Of a stretch of DNA of 46,531 bases, positions 24,107 through 32,173 are shown in pieces (position 1 is the first letter of the stretch; each line of letters begins with the position of its first letter). The notes below the pieces were generated by a model. That model was given only the letters and a program-made list of their open reading frames with translations. It was not told the DNA's origin and did no database searches. Source of the stretch: an uncultured Pelagibacteraceae bacterium (GTDB lineage: Bacteria; Pseudomonadota; Alphaproteobacteria; Pelagibacterales; Pelagibacteraceae); contig CACOAB010000006.1 in NCBI GenBank assembly GCA_902625125.1, forward strand, positions 1 to 46,531, in the 5' to 3' direction. The position numbers and the translations under genes were made by a program.

Positions 24107-24715
24107 CTATTTTCCAATATACTTTAAGTATCTATTTTGAATACTAAGATCTTCTTTAAAAGATCCAAGAAAGTAATTTGTAACAGTTGTTGCTTTTTCT
24201 TTTTTAATTCCTCGCATAGTCATACATTGATGAGCAGCATCGATTGTGACTGCTACACCTTTTGCGTCTAGAGCACTCATAAGTGTCTTTGCTATTTGCA
24301 TGGTTAATCTCTCTTGTGTTTGAAGTCTTTTAGAGAAAATTTCAACTGTTCTAGCTAATTTGCTAAGCCCAACAACTTTTTTATTAGGAATATAAGATAC
24401 ATGGGCAACACCTATTATTGGAGCCATGTGATGTTCACAATGACTTTCAAGGGTTATATTTTTTTCAATTACCATGTCATCATAACCTTCAACGTCACCA
24501 AAAGTCTTTGATAGATCCTCTTCTGCGTTTTGATGATAGCCTTTAAAATACTCTTTGAATGCTTTAACAACTCTTTTAGGAGTTTCTATTAAACCTTCTC
24601 TGCTGGGGTCCTCACCAATCCAGGCTAATAACTTTTTTATTGCCTCTTCAGCCTCTTTATCACTGACTTGAGGTTTATTTGAGCTATCTTTATTTATGTC
24701 TTTGACTAATTTCAT
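24107..24715 (-). CDS. folE: GTP cyclohydrolase I
   Basis: This enzyme catalyses the first step of folate biosynthesis, GTP to dihydroneopterin triphosphate. The 202-residue protein has the zinc ligands Cys93 and His96 (SHCEHHMAP) and Cys164 (AHQCMTMRG), and the GLSKLAR motif near residue 116. The N-terminus is a short lysine-rich extension as usual. It may start the folE-acuI-lysR-rseP unit. Together with the CADD-like gene at 9 kb it supports de novo folate synthesis. Confidence 0.95.
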   Translation of the reverse strand: MKLVKDINKDSSNKPQVSDKEAEEAIKKLLAWIGEDPSREGLIETPKRVVKAFKEYFKGYHQNAEEDLSKTFGDVEGYDDMVIEKNITLESHCEHHMAPIIGVAHVSYIPNKKVVGLSKLARTVEIFSKRLQTQERLTMQIAKTLMSALDAKGVAVTIDAAHQCMTMRGIKKEKATTVTNYFLGSFKEDLSIQNRYLKYIGK

Positions 24716-24789
24716 TTAAAGATGTTTTTATAGGACATAGTTAACTATTGCAAATTGCTATTTTGTCTTTTTTTCACTATTTTACTGTC

Positions 24790-25257
24790 ATGTTTAAAAA
24801 AAGAGAAAGTGTGTTCGAAGTTGAGGAGGGAAAATTTTTTTCTCCTAAATTTGATGACAATGGTCTAATTCCTGTGACTACAACAGATAGTGGTTCTGGA
24901 GAACTGTTAATGCATGGTTTCATGAATGAAGAGGCATTAAAAAAAACAATAGAAACTAAAGAGGCTCACTATTGGAGTAGATCAAAAAAAGCTTTATGGC
25001 ATAAAGGTAAAACGAGTGGATTTGTTCAGAAAGTAGTTGATTTAAGAATTGATGATGATCAGGATGCTTTATGGATGTCAGTTGATATAGGAAGTGGTGC
25101 GAGTTGCCATGTCGGGTATAAGTCTTGTTTTTACCGATCAATACCTTTAGGGCCAATTAAAAACACTAAAGAAATTGAGTTAGATTTTAAGGAAAAGAAA
25201 AAAAAATTTGATCCTGAGAAAGTTTATAAAGGTCAGCCTAATCCTACAAAATTATAA
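24790..25257 (+). CDS. hisI: Phosphoribosyl-AMP cyclohydrolase
   Basis: HisI opens the adenine ring of phosphoribosyl-AMP, the third step of histidine synthesis. The 155 residues contain [28 protein letters not shown] and the metal-binding [15 protein letters not shown], all family signatures. No HisE (phosphoribosyl-ATP pyrophosphatase) domain is fused to the C-terminus. The ATG at 24790 was preferred to one at 24748, because the upstream 14 residues are not conserved-looking and lie in the divergent folE promoter. It is separate from any his operon; two genes of unrelated families follow. Confidence 0.92.
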   Translation: MFKKRESVFEVEEGKFFSPKFDDNGLIPVTTTDSGSGELLMHGFMNEEALKKTIETKEAHYWSRSKKALWHKGKTSGFVQKVVDLRIDDDQDALWMSVDIGSGASCHVGYKSCFYRSIPLGPIKNTKEIELDFKEKKKKFDPEKVYKGQPNPTKL

Positions 25258-25259
25258 GC

Positions 25260-25868
25260 ATGAGAGTATTGAGTCCTTTTGGCCCTAAAATTGCAAGTCT
25301 TAAATTATCAAGAAATTTAATAACAAAAATAAATATTGAAGTTGATAGGATTATATCAAAAAAAAGCTTACTAAAAAAATTAGATTATTCAAATAAACTA
25401 GTTGGGCAAGTTAAACAGGAATTTCAACTTCCGAAAAGCTTTATTAAGAAAAACCTTCAAACAACTTTATATAAAGTGGTTAAATATTATATATTAAAAA
25501 GTTTAGGAAAAAAAATTTCAAAAGTTAAAATTAAAAATTTTTGGATAGTTCGTCAATTTAATGATGAATATAATCCCATTCATTTTCATGATGGTCATAT
25601 CTCTGGAGTAGGTTACTTAATGATACCTAAATTTATTTCAAAAAATAAAAAACACTCTAAAACTGATGGCTCAATAGACTTTATTAATGGAAGCAAGATG
25701 CTCTTAAGTGAAAGTATTTTCAATCATCAACCTAAAGTGGGTGACGTGATATTATTTCCACATTATTTAATGCATACTGCTTATCCATTCAAAACTAAAG
25801 GTGAAAGAAGATCTTTTTCTTTTAATTTAGAAATTGACCAAAAAGTTGCAAATGTATTTAGCAAATGA
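25260..25868 (+). CDS. Putative 2OG-Fe(II) oxygenase
   Basis: The 202-residue protein resembles the putative 2-oxoglutarate/Fe(II) oxygenase family with the motif NPIHFHDGHISGVGYL (near residue 102), giving the first His ligand, and LFPHYLMHTAYPF followed by GERRSFSFN near the C-terminus for the distal His and the 2OG-binding Arg. Such enzymes hydroxylate small molecules or proteins; the substrate is unknown. The N-terminal part is a lysine-rich helical region. It begins 2 bases after hisI and overlaps the DUF2237 gene by 4 bases (ATGA). Confidence 0.75.
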   Translation: MRVLSPFGPKIASLKLSRNLITKINIEVDRIISKKSLLKKLDYSNKLVGQVKQEFQLPKSFIKKNLQTTLYKVVKYYILKSLGKKISKVKIKNFWIVRQFNDEYNPIHFHDGHISGVGYLMIPKFISKNKKHSKTDGSIDFINGSKMLLSESIFNHQPKVGDVILFPHYLMHTAYPFKTKGERRSFSFNLEIDQKVANVFSK

Positions 25869-26242
25869 GTGAAAAAATTCAAAAAAATGTTTTTGGAGAA
25901 CCTCTTGAACCTTGTTCAAAAAACCCATTGACTGGATGGTTTAGAGATGGTTGTTGTAATACAGATAAAAATGATCGTGGAGTTCACACGGTTTGCGCAA
26001 AAGTAACGGATGAATTTTTACAATGGTCTAAAAAAGTTGGTAATGATTTAATTACTCCCCATCCTGAATTTGGTTTCCCTGGTTTAAAAAATGGAGACTC
26101 TTGGTGTGTGTGCGCTACGTGGTACGCAAGAGCTGTTCAGGAAGGAGTAGCCTGCCAGATCTACTTAAAAAAAACTAATATTAAAACGCTAGAACTCATT
26201 CCAATTGAAAAGTTAAAGAAATTTGCTTTAGACGTGTCTTAG
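25865..26242 (+). CDS. DUF2237 protein
   Basis: This 125-residue protein matches the DUF2237 pattern: NVFGEPLEPCSKNPLTGWFRDGCC at the start, then GVHTVCAKVTDEFLQWSK, and PHPEFGFPGLKNGDSWCVCATWYARA. Five conserved-looking cysteines may bind metal. The molecular function is unknown. The ATG overlaps the stop of the oxygenase gene, so all three genes from hisI form an operon. Its 3' end overlaps the convergent TPR gene by 4 bases. Confidence 0.85.
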   Translation: MSEKIQKNVFGEPLEPCSKNPLTGWFRDGCCNTDKNDRGVHTVCAKVTDEFLQWSKKVGNDLITPHPEFGFPGLKNGDSWCVCATWYARAVQEGVACQIYLKKTNIKTLELIPIEKLKKFALDVS

Positions 26243-26724
26243 TAGATTTTTACGCCTTTATTTTTAATAATTAATTCAAGCTCTTTAAATTCTTTACAGT
26301 TACAGTTTTTTAGCACATTAAGTCTTTCGTTAGCTTTATCTAATCTATTGGTTTGCACGTAAAGCTCCCCTAGGTATTCGTTAATACCATTATGATTAGG
26401 TTTAATGCCTAAACCTTCTAAGTAAAATTTCTCGGCTTGATCAAAGTTTCCTATTTTTCTAGTTGTGAAACCCATGTAATTTAAAATATCGGGATTTTTT
26501 TTATCTGATTTATAGGCTTTCTCTAATTTTTTAAAAGCTTGAGTATAAAGTTTTTTTGCTTTATCAGGCTTTTCCTTCTTTTCTAATTTACCAGCTCGTT
26601 TAACTAGTTTTACAGCTTCATCGTATAAAGACACTTTAGTATCGCCTCCGCTGCTATCACTTCCCGCAGCCATTAGATTAGCGCTGAAAATTAAAGAAAT
26701 TAGTATTATTGCTATTTTTTTCAT
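26239..26724 (-). CDS. Exported TPR-repeat protein
   Basis: The 161-residue protein has a signal peptide (MKKIAIILISLIFSANLMAAG), a lysine-rich helical linker, then two to three tetratricopeptide repeats (NPDILNYMGFTTRKIGNFDQAEKFY; HNGINEYLGELYVQTNRLDKANERL). It is probably a periplasmic protein-protein interaction module. A CNC pair near the C-terminus could be redox-active or simply structural. It has no enzyme domain, and the partner is unknown. Confidence 0.8.
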   Translation of the reverse strand: MKKIAIILISLIFSANLMAAGSDSSGGDTKVSLYDEAVKLVKRAGKLEKKEKPDKAKKLYTQAFKKLEKAYKSDKKNPDILNYMGFTTRKIGNFDQAEKFYLEGLGIKPNHNGINEYLGELYVQTNRLDKANERLNVLKNCNCKEFKELELIIKNKGVKIY

Positions 26725-26755
26725 AATTTTAACTTAAGTATTTCTAATTAAATTG

Positions 26756-27466
26756 TTATGCGACAGATGATCTTCCGCCGTCAACACCCAATATTTGACC
26801 AGTTATCCAAGAGCTTTCTTCTGTAAGAAGAAACTTTGCCACAGACGCAGAATCATCTCCTTCACCAATTCTTTTTAAAGGGTGCATTTTTGCAATGCTC
26901 TCAGCCATTTTCTCATTTTTGAGTAAAAAATTTGATATTTTAGAATTCGTCAAACTTGGAGCAATACAATTAACCCTTATATTTGGAGCATACTCTGCTG
27001 CAAGAGCTAGAGTCAAACCTTCAATCGCTCCTTTTGCGGAAGAAACAATAGCGTGATTTGGAAATCCTTGTTTAACTGCCACCGTTGAAAATAAAACAAT
27101 TGAACCTTTATTAGTTTTTAAATTATCAGCTAAAGATTTTATTGCCTCTGTTGCTGAGACTAAATTTAAGTTAAATGACTGCATAAAATCACTTTTCTTA
27201 GTAAGTTTTAATGGCTTTAGATCTATAGAACCAACGCAATAAGCTAATCCATTCACTTGTTCACTTTTCAAGTCATTAATTATTTTTTCGGAAAAATTTT
27301 CCTCTAATACGTCACAAGTTGTAAATGTCGAGTCTAGTTCTCCTGCGAGTTCAGACAAACTAGTTTCTTCTCTACCAACTAAATGAACTTGTTCTCCGGA
27401 CTCAACTAGTTTTCTTGCAAGAGATGATCCGATTGAACCTGTTGCTCCTATTATTACTTTTTTCAT
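26756..27466 (-). CDS. Short-chain dehydrogenase/reductase
   Basis: This 236-residue SDR has the coenzyme motif GATGSIGSSLARKL near the N-terminus, an Asp-rich CDV segment, and a C-terminal SWITGQILGVDGGRSS, which is typical of FabG-like reductases. The active-site region reads LFSTVAVKQGFPNHAIVSSAKGA: the usual Tyr-x3-Lys is replaced by His-x6-Lys, so catalysis may be altered. The ATG at 27466 is preferred over an upstream one because the Rossmann motif then starts at residue 6. It is divergent from the photolyase-related gene. Confidence 0.8.
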   Translation of the reverse strand: MKKVIIGATGSIGSSLARKLVESGEQVHLVGREETSLSELAGELDSTFTTCDVLEENFSEKIINDLKSEQVNGLAYCVGSIDLKPLKLTKKSDFMQSFNLNLVSATEAIKSLADNLKTNKGSIVLFSTVAVKQGFPNHAIVSSAKGAIEGLTLALAAEYAPNIRVNCIAPSLTNSKISNFLLKNEKMAESIAKMHPLKRIGEGDDSASVAKFLLTEESSWITGQILGVDGGRSSVA

Positions 27467-27550
27467 ATTTAAAAATAACACTATTAGCTGTTAATTAAAC
27501 GCAAATAATGACGCGTGTAATAACTTAATAAAAGGTGTAATTTACTATAT

Positions 27551-29032
27551 ATGAAGCTTTTTTTATTACTTGGAAATCAATTATTTTCACCGAAATACTT
27601 AAATGATTTTAAAGATCATACTTTTTTCATGGCTGAAGATTATGGCTTATGTACTTTTGAGAAGCATCACAAACTAAAGATTTTATTATTTTTGTCGTCA
27701 ATGAGATCTTTTAGAGATGAGATTAAATCTAAAAATTTTAATATTATTTACAAAGACATTAATAAAGATTTTAAATTATCTTATGAAAAAAAATTAGAAA
27801 AAATAATTAAAGAAAAAAAGATAAAAGAACTATCTTTTTTTGAAATTGAGGACAAATTTTTTGAGAAAAGAATAATCAATATTGCTAAAAAAAATTCACT
27901 TCAAGTAAATCAAATAAAATCTCCAATGTTTTTAATTGATAGGGACGAATTTAAAAACTACCTCTCTAAGAATAAGCGACCTTTCATGGCAAATTTTTAT
28001 AAAATTGTTAGAACAAAAACAAATTTATTAATGAATAAAAATGGAACGCCTAAAGGAAATAAATGGAGCTTTGATGAAGAAAATAGAAAAAAACTACCCA
28101 GCACAATTAAAATTCCAGAAATATCTAAAGTAAAAGATACAAAAGATACCTCTGTGCTAAAAAAATTTATAAATTCTAACTTTAAAGATCATCCGGGTAA
28201 CACAGATAAATTTTGGTTTCCTACAACAAGAAAAGATGCAAATAAATGGTTGGATGAGTTCTTCAGAGAGAGAATTAAACTTTTTGGGGATTATGAGGAT
28301 GCTGTAACTGATAAATCAAATACTGTTTTTCATAGCGCTTTAAGCCCTCTTATAAATTTAGGATTAATTACACCAGAGGAAATTATTACTAAATTAAAAA
28401 AGATTGAAAACAAAGTGCCTATGAATTCTTTGGAAGGTTACATAAGACAAATTATTGGTTGGAGAGAATTTATGAGAGGAATTTATCAAAATTATGATCA
28501 AAGATTAGAAAAAACAAATTTTTTTAATCATAATCGAAAGATGAAAAAATCTTGGTATGAAGGTACTACAGGTTTAGATCCTCTTGATCATGCAATCAAT
28601 AATGCTAAAAATTATGGATGGTCTCATCACATCGAAAGATTAATGATTTTAGCGAATATCATGAACCTTTGTGAAATAAATCCAAAACAAGTTTATAAAT
28701 GGTTTATGGAAATGTTTGTAGACTCTTCTGATTGGGTAATGTCTCCAAATGTTTATGGGATGGGTTTATTTAGTGATGGTGGAATATTTGCAACCAAACC
28801 TTATATTTGCGGATCTAGTTATTTTTTAAAAATGATGCATTTTAAAAAAGGTCCATGGTGTGATGTTATGGATGGATTATATTGGAAATTTATAGATGGT
28901 CATAAAAAATTTTTCTTAAAAAATCCTCGTCTTGCTATGATGGTAAGAATTTCTGAGAAAATGAATAAAGAGAGAAAAATGAGAATTTTTAAAGCAGCAA
29001 ATAATTTTATAAAAGAAAATACAAATGGTTAA
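27551..29032 (+). CDS. Photolyase/cryptochrome-related protein (FeS-BCP group), degenerate Fe-S site
   Basis: The 493-residue protein has the size and order of the prokaryotic (6-4) photolyase/cryptochrome group: an N-terminal alpha/beta domain (LFLLLGNQLF start), then the helical FAD domain with EGYIRQIIGWREFMRG (295-310) and GWSHHIERLMILANIMNL (356-373), and a C-terminal MSPNVYGMGLFSDGG block. Relatives hold a [4Fe-4S] cluster with four cysteines. Here the first position appears to be Pro344 (GLDPLDHA), and the Cys-x2-Cys loop is shortened to KMMHFKKGPWC, leaving one likely ligand (Cys437). It may repair UV lesions without the cluster or act as a light sensor. The DCC and DUF2256 genes follow in overlap. 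Confidence 0.85.
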   Translation: MKLFLLLGNQLFSPKYLNDFKDHTFFMAEDYGLCTFEKHHKLKILLFLSSMRSFRDEIKSKNFNIIYKDINKDFKLSYEKKLEKIIKEKKIKELSFFEIEDKFFEKRIINIAKKNSLQVNQIKSPMFLIDRDEFKNYLSKNKRPFMANFYKIVRTKTNLLMNKNGTPKGNKWSFDEENRKKLPSTIKIPEISKVKDTKDTSVLKKFINSNFKDHPGNTDKFWFPTTRKDANKWLDEFFRERIKLFGDYEDAVTDKSNTVFHSALSPLINLGLITPEEIITKLKKIENKVPMNSLEGYIRQIIGWREFMRGIYQNYDQRLEKTNFFNHNRKMKKSWYEGTTGLDPLDHAINNAKNYGWSHHIERLMILANIMNLCEINPKQVYKWFMEMFVDSSDWVMSPNVYGMGLFSDGGIFATKPYICGSSYFLKMMHFKKGPWCDVMDGLYWKFIDGHKKFFLKNPRLAMMVRISEKMNKERKMRIFKAANNFIKENTNG

Positions 29033-29384
29033 AGTCTTTTTTAATAATTCATGTAACATATGTAGAGCTGAAATTAATCATTACAAAAAACATAGTGATA
29101 ACAATGTCGAATGGATAGATGTTAACAATAATGAAGAAGCTCAAAAAATTACTTCAAAATCATACAAAGAACTTTTAAGAAGAATGCATGTAATTCAAGA
29201 TGGAAAAGTAATCGATGGAGCAGAGTCTTTTCTAATTATTTGGAAAAATATACCTAAATATAATTTCTTGTATAAAATCTTTAAGATAAAACCTTTGTTT
29301 TTCTTTCTAAATATTTTTTATGAAATAGCAGCTTATTTTCTTTTTATAAAAAATAAACATTTATTAGATAGTGAAAAAAACTAA
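29025..29384 (+). CDS. DCC-family (DUF393) thiol-disulfide protein
   Basis: The 119-residue protein starts VKVFFNNSCNICRAEINHYK, giving Cys10-x2-Cys13. This is the thioredoxin-like redox pair of the DCC family, although the usual Asp before the cysteines is replaced by Asn-Ser. A hydrophobic C-terminal half (FLYKIFKIKPLFFFLNIFYEIAAYFLFI) may contact the membrane. The redox partner is unknown. The gene overlaps the photolyase-related gene by 8 bases and is often linked to photolyase genes in marine bacteria (recalled, not searched). Confidence 0.8.
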   Translation: MVKVFFNNSCNICRAEINHYKKHSDNNVEWIDVNNNEEAQKITSKSYKELLRRMHVIQDGKVIDGAESFLIIWKNIPKYNFLYKIFKIKPLFFFLNIFYEIAAYFLFIKNKHLLDSEKN

Positions 29385-29496
29385 CTTACCAAAAAAAATT
29401 TGCCCAAAATGTAATAAACCTTTTGCTTGGAGAAAAAAATGGAGGTTGAACTGGGACAGAGTAAAATATTGTTCTAAAAGATGTGCTTCTAAGTAA
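29371..29496 (+). CDS. DUF2256 zinc-ribbon mini-protein
   Basis: A GTG at 29371 opens a 41-codon frame overlapping the DCC gene by 14 bases. The product reads KKTNLPKKICPKCNKPFAWR and ends WDRVKYCSKRCASK, which is the DUF2256 pattern with two Cys pairs forming a zinc ribbon. DUF2256 genes are commonly placed next to photolyase genes, which fits this locus. The function is unknown. Its end overlaps the convergent photolyase-like gene by 8 bases. Confidence 0.8.
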   Translation: MKKTNLPKKICPKCNKPFAWRKKWRLNWDRVKYCSKRCASK

Positions 29497-30619
29497 TTTT
29501 TTGAATTATCTTTGGTATATTTGATTTAAAATTAAAATAACCTTTATTTGAGAACTGCCAACAAAATTCGTCTTCCTCTCTCACTAAAAAATTATAATTT
29601 AAATTCCTCTTTTTTTTATTACTTTTTAAAAATGATAAATTTTCTCCTACAGAGGGGTAAATTATATCCAGATCTTTTATTTCGTTTGTCAATTTATCGA
29701 AACCGCTTTCATCAATTATTTTAATATTTGAAAGTCTATTAGCTTGGTCTCCGATAATTTTTTTTTTAAAATTGATTACTTTTTCATCAAATTTAATTTT
29801 TCGTTTTTCATTGCTGAGAAAAACACAATATATATTTTGATAATTTTTAAGATTTAAAGTTTCGATATTTAGTTCGCTTTCAAAAAATACAAGTGTTTTG
29901 CTTTCTAAATCTTCTTTGTTTATTTCTAGAGATGATAGTTTATACTCTCTCTTATCAACTAATGGTATCGCATCCTCATTTAAATTAACGTTTTTATATT
30001 TATTGTTAGTAAATTTAGCAATATTCCATCCTTGAGCAACATAGTGCTTACCTTTAGTTTGTAATCCGGCAACCCATCTCCAGCTCAGTGTATTAGAAGC
30101 AGCATCACCATCATATAAATGTTTCATAAAAAACTCTGCACCTTTTTGCCAAGATAATTTTAAAGTAAAAATCCAAATGCTAGCGAACCACATTCTAGTA
30201 TGATTGTGTAAATAATTATTTTCTTTAAGCTCATTTACCCAATCATTAAAACATTGTATTTCAGTTTTTCCAGATACTGCTATTTGATAATTCTTATCCT
30301 CTTCAATACCTTTAAGATCCTCAATAAAATCGGTCCAGACCTGAGGTCTTAGCTCCAACCAACCTTTCCAATATACTCTCCAAAAAATTTCTTGAATATA
30401 TTTTTCAACTTTTTGATAAGGAAATTTACTCAAAACTTTTTTTGTAACTTCATATTCAGTAATTAATCTATGAGATATATAAGGAGATAAACACGAAACA
30501 TTTTTTCTGTTACTAGGCCCAAAATCGAAATTTCTTTGAGTAGAATAATTTACAATTTCTTTGTTGATATAATTTTCTAGATCTTGAAGAGCCCCTTCTC
30601 TAGTAGTTTTGAAGATCAT
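29489..30619 (-). CDS. Photolyase-like protein with FAD domain first (permuted domain order)
   Basis: The first 200 of 376 residues are the helical FAD-binding domain of class-I photolyases: SPYISHRLITEYEV (45-58), NHTRMWFASIWIF (139-151) and the FAD/DNA-contact block HLYDGDAASNTLSWRWVAG (167-185). There is no room for the usual N-terminal antenna domain. From about residue 235 to the end there is instead an alpha/beta-like region (SKTLVFFESEL, NIYCVFLSNEK, NIKIIDESGFDKL, LDIIYPSVGENLSFL) that could be an antenna-like Rossmann domain moved to the C-terminus. The ATG at 30619 overlaps the previous stop (ATGA), which supports this start over an upstream ATG. It lies in one operon with msrA. Confidence 0.75.
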   Translation of the reverse strand: MIFKTTREGALQDLENYINKEIVNYSTQRNFDFGPSNRKNVSCLSPYISHRLITEYEVTKKVLSKFPYQKVEKYIQEIFWRVYWKGWLELRPQVWTDFIEDLKGIEEDKNYQIAVSGKTEIQCFNDWVNELKENNYLHNHTRMWFASIWIFTLKLSWQKGAEFFMKHLYDGDAASNTLSWRWVAGLQTKGKHYVAQGWNIAKFTNNKYKNVNLNEDAIPLVDKREYKLSSLEINKEDLESKTLVFFESELNIETLNLKNYQNIYCVFLSNEKRKIKFDEKVINFKKKIIGDQANRLSNIKIIDESGFDKLTNEIKDLDIIYPSVGENLSFLKSNKKKRNLNYNFLVREEDEFCWQFSNKGYFNFKSNIPKIIQKIT

Positions 30620-30819
30620 TCTTCGTCCTCGTTTCTCCAATCATCCATAAACATTTTCCAACATGCAAAAGTTACACAGGGAATCCCAACGCAAAAACCT
30701 AATAAAACTCCATTCTTTGAACCTAAATATAATGATGCAATTTGTGTAGTTCCTATCGGAATAACAGTGAGTATTAGTGCTATTATCAATAGCCTGTACA
30801 TATAAGGTGGTTTTTTCAT
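30616..30819 (-). CDS. 67-residue two-helix membrane protein
   Basis: Two hydrophobic segments (RLLIIALILTVIPIGTTQI and GVLLGFCVGIPCVTFACWKMF) and an acidic tail (DDWRNEDEE) indicate a small inner-membrane protein. The ATG at 30819 sits on the stop of the preceding gene (TAATG); a longer in-frame start inside that gene was rejected. The downstream photolyase-like gene overlaps by 4 bases. The function is unknown. Confidence 0.7.
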   Translation of the reverse strand: MKKPPYMYRLLIIALILTVIPIGTTQIASLYLGSKNGVLLGFCVGIPCVTFACWKMFMDDWRNEDEE

Positions 30820-31274
30820 TAAATAGTATTTCCTTGATCTACTGGTATTGAAACCGCTGAAGTAAACCAGCAATTTTTACAATTTTTTTCAGAGGCTTTT
30901 TGAACATGCCATTCATAGAATAATAATTTTTTATCTTTTGCTAATATTTCAATTTTAAAAATATGTTTGTTAGGAGAATTCATTAGTAGATTTATCTTAT
31001 GTGATGAGTGGTTTAGTAATTGTCTATACTGAGCTCCATAAATCATAATTCTAAATCGTTCATAAGGTCCCGTAATTTTTTTATTATCAGGATGGGCAAA
31101 TAACCAAGTTTGTTTTATACCTTCGTCATCTTTATCATTATTTTTAAGCGCTTCTAGTTGTATTTTGACGACATCATAGGGTAATAATTTATCATTTGGA
31201 TTTATAATTTCTCCATTTAATTTACTACTAATTAAAGTTATAATGATAAAAAAATATATTTTTTTTAATTCCAT
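30819..31274 (-). CDS. DUF4864-like exported protein
   Basis: The 151-residue product has a signal-peptide-like N-terminus (MELKKIYFFIIITLISSKLNG). The mature part is PYDVVKIQLEALKNNDKDDEGIKQTWLFAHPDNKKITGPYERF, followed by strands ending KLLFYEWHVQKA and a C-x2-C (KNCKNCWFT). This resembles DUF4864 proteins, but I am only moderately sure. The ATG at 31274 overlaps the msrA stop by 10 bases, and the next gene starts on its stop codon. Confidence 0.7.
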   Translation of the reverse strand: MELKKIYFFIIITLISSKLNGEIINPNDKLLPYDVVKIQLEALKNNDKDDEGIKQTWLFAHPDNKKITGPYERFRIMIYGAQYRQLLNHSSHKINLLMNSPNKHIFKIEILAKDKKLLFYEWHVQKASEKNCKNCWFTSAVSIPVDQGNTI

Positions 31275-31834
31275 ATCTTTTTTAAAGTTTCTTCTCTTTG
31301 ACAACCTTTTTTGTACATTAAATATCTAATAAAATTTTTTTCATAGTAATCTTGATGGTAAGTTTCTGCTTTATAAAATTTTTCAAATTTCCAAACTAAA
31401 GTTACTATTTTTTTATTAAATTTATTTTGTAATTTATTAAAAGATTTATCTATCATTTTTTTTTGTACTTGATCTTCAAAAAAAATAACTGATCTGTAGC
31501 TTTTACCTTTGTCACAAAACTGTCCATTAGCATCAAATGGATCTATATTTTCCCAGTAAATATCTAAAAGTTTTTTGTAATTAATAATGTTTGGATCGTA
31601 AGTTATTTCTACTGCTTCGACATGACCTGAGTCGGTATAAATAACATCAGCATATTTTGGATTCTCTAGATGTCCACCTGAATAACCTGAAATTGTTGAA
31701 ATCACACCTTTAACTTGATCAAATGACTCTTCCATACACCAAAAGCAACCTCCTGCAAAATAAGCTTTTTTTTCTTCTGCATGTAAGGCTGAATATGTAA
31801 ATATTAATGTGACGAATAGTAAAAATTTTTTCAT
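31265..31834 (-). CDS. msrA: Peptide methionine-(S)-S-oxide reductase MsrA, exported
   Basis: MsrA reduces methionine-S-sulfoxide in proteins. The 189-residue protein carries a signal peptide (MKKFLLFVTLIFTYSALHAE), so it acts in the periplasm. The active-site motif GGCFWCMEE follows (catalytic Cys30, then Cys33), then GYSGGHLENPKYADV, SGHVEAVEITYDP and the C-terminal recycling cysteine in KKGCQRE. The placement at the head of an operon with a photolyase-like gene suggests an oxidative- or light-stress unit. Confidence 0.93.
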   Translation of the reverse strand: MKKFLLFVTLIFTYSALHAEEKKAYFAGGCFWCMEESFDQVKGVISTISGYSGGHLENPKYADVIYTDSGHVEAVEITYDPNIINYKKLLDIYWENIDPFDANGQFCDKGKSYRSVIFFEDQVQKKMIDKSFNKLQNKFNKKIVTLVWKFEKFYKAETYHQDYYEKNFIRYLMYKKGCQREETLKKIWN

Positions 31835-31858
31835 AATAAATATGTTATATTAAACAAT

Positions 31859-32173
31859 ATGGAAAACGATGGATTTATTGTCATAGAGGGAATTCACAAA
31901 AACCCTAACAATATTGAGACTCTTGATGAAAAAACTAAAAAAGTTCATGGCCCATTTAAAAGAAAACAGGCTGAAGTTTTGGCAAAATCTTTAATTCAAA
32001 AAAATGTAGATAATTTTTACCATAGAGCTTGGGTTATTAAGGAAGGTCTAGAAATAAATAATATTTGTGAAGAGTGTAGAAAAGAGGAAGAAAGTGTCAA
32101 ACAAAATTTAATTATGCATGGCTATAAGATTTGTTACAGTTGTAATTTAGCGAAAACAATATTTCCGATTTAA
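31859..32173 (+). CDS. Small protein with two CxxC pairs
   Basis: The 104-residue protein has no clear family. The N-terminal part (GFIVIEGIHKNPNNIETLDE, then PFKRKQAEVLAKSLIQKNVDNFYHRAWVI) looks like a compact alpha/beta domain. The C-terminal part carries Cys-x2-Cys (NICEECRKEEE) and a second pair (ICYSCNLAK), a probable zinc-binding site. It is divergent from msrA with a 24-base gap, and its end overlaps the convergent YIP1-type gene by 4 bases. Confidence 0.65.
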   Translation: MENDGFIVIEGIHKNPNNIETLDEKTKKVHGPFKRKQAEVLAKSLIQKNVDNFYHRAWVIKEGLEINNICEECRKEEESVKQNLIMHGYKICYSCNLAKTIFPI

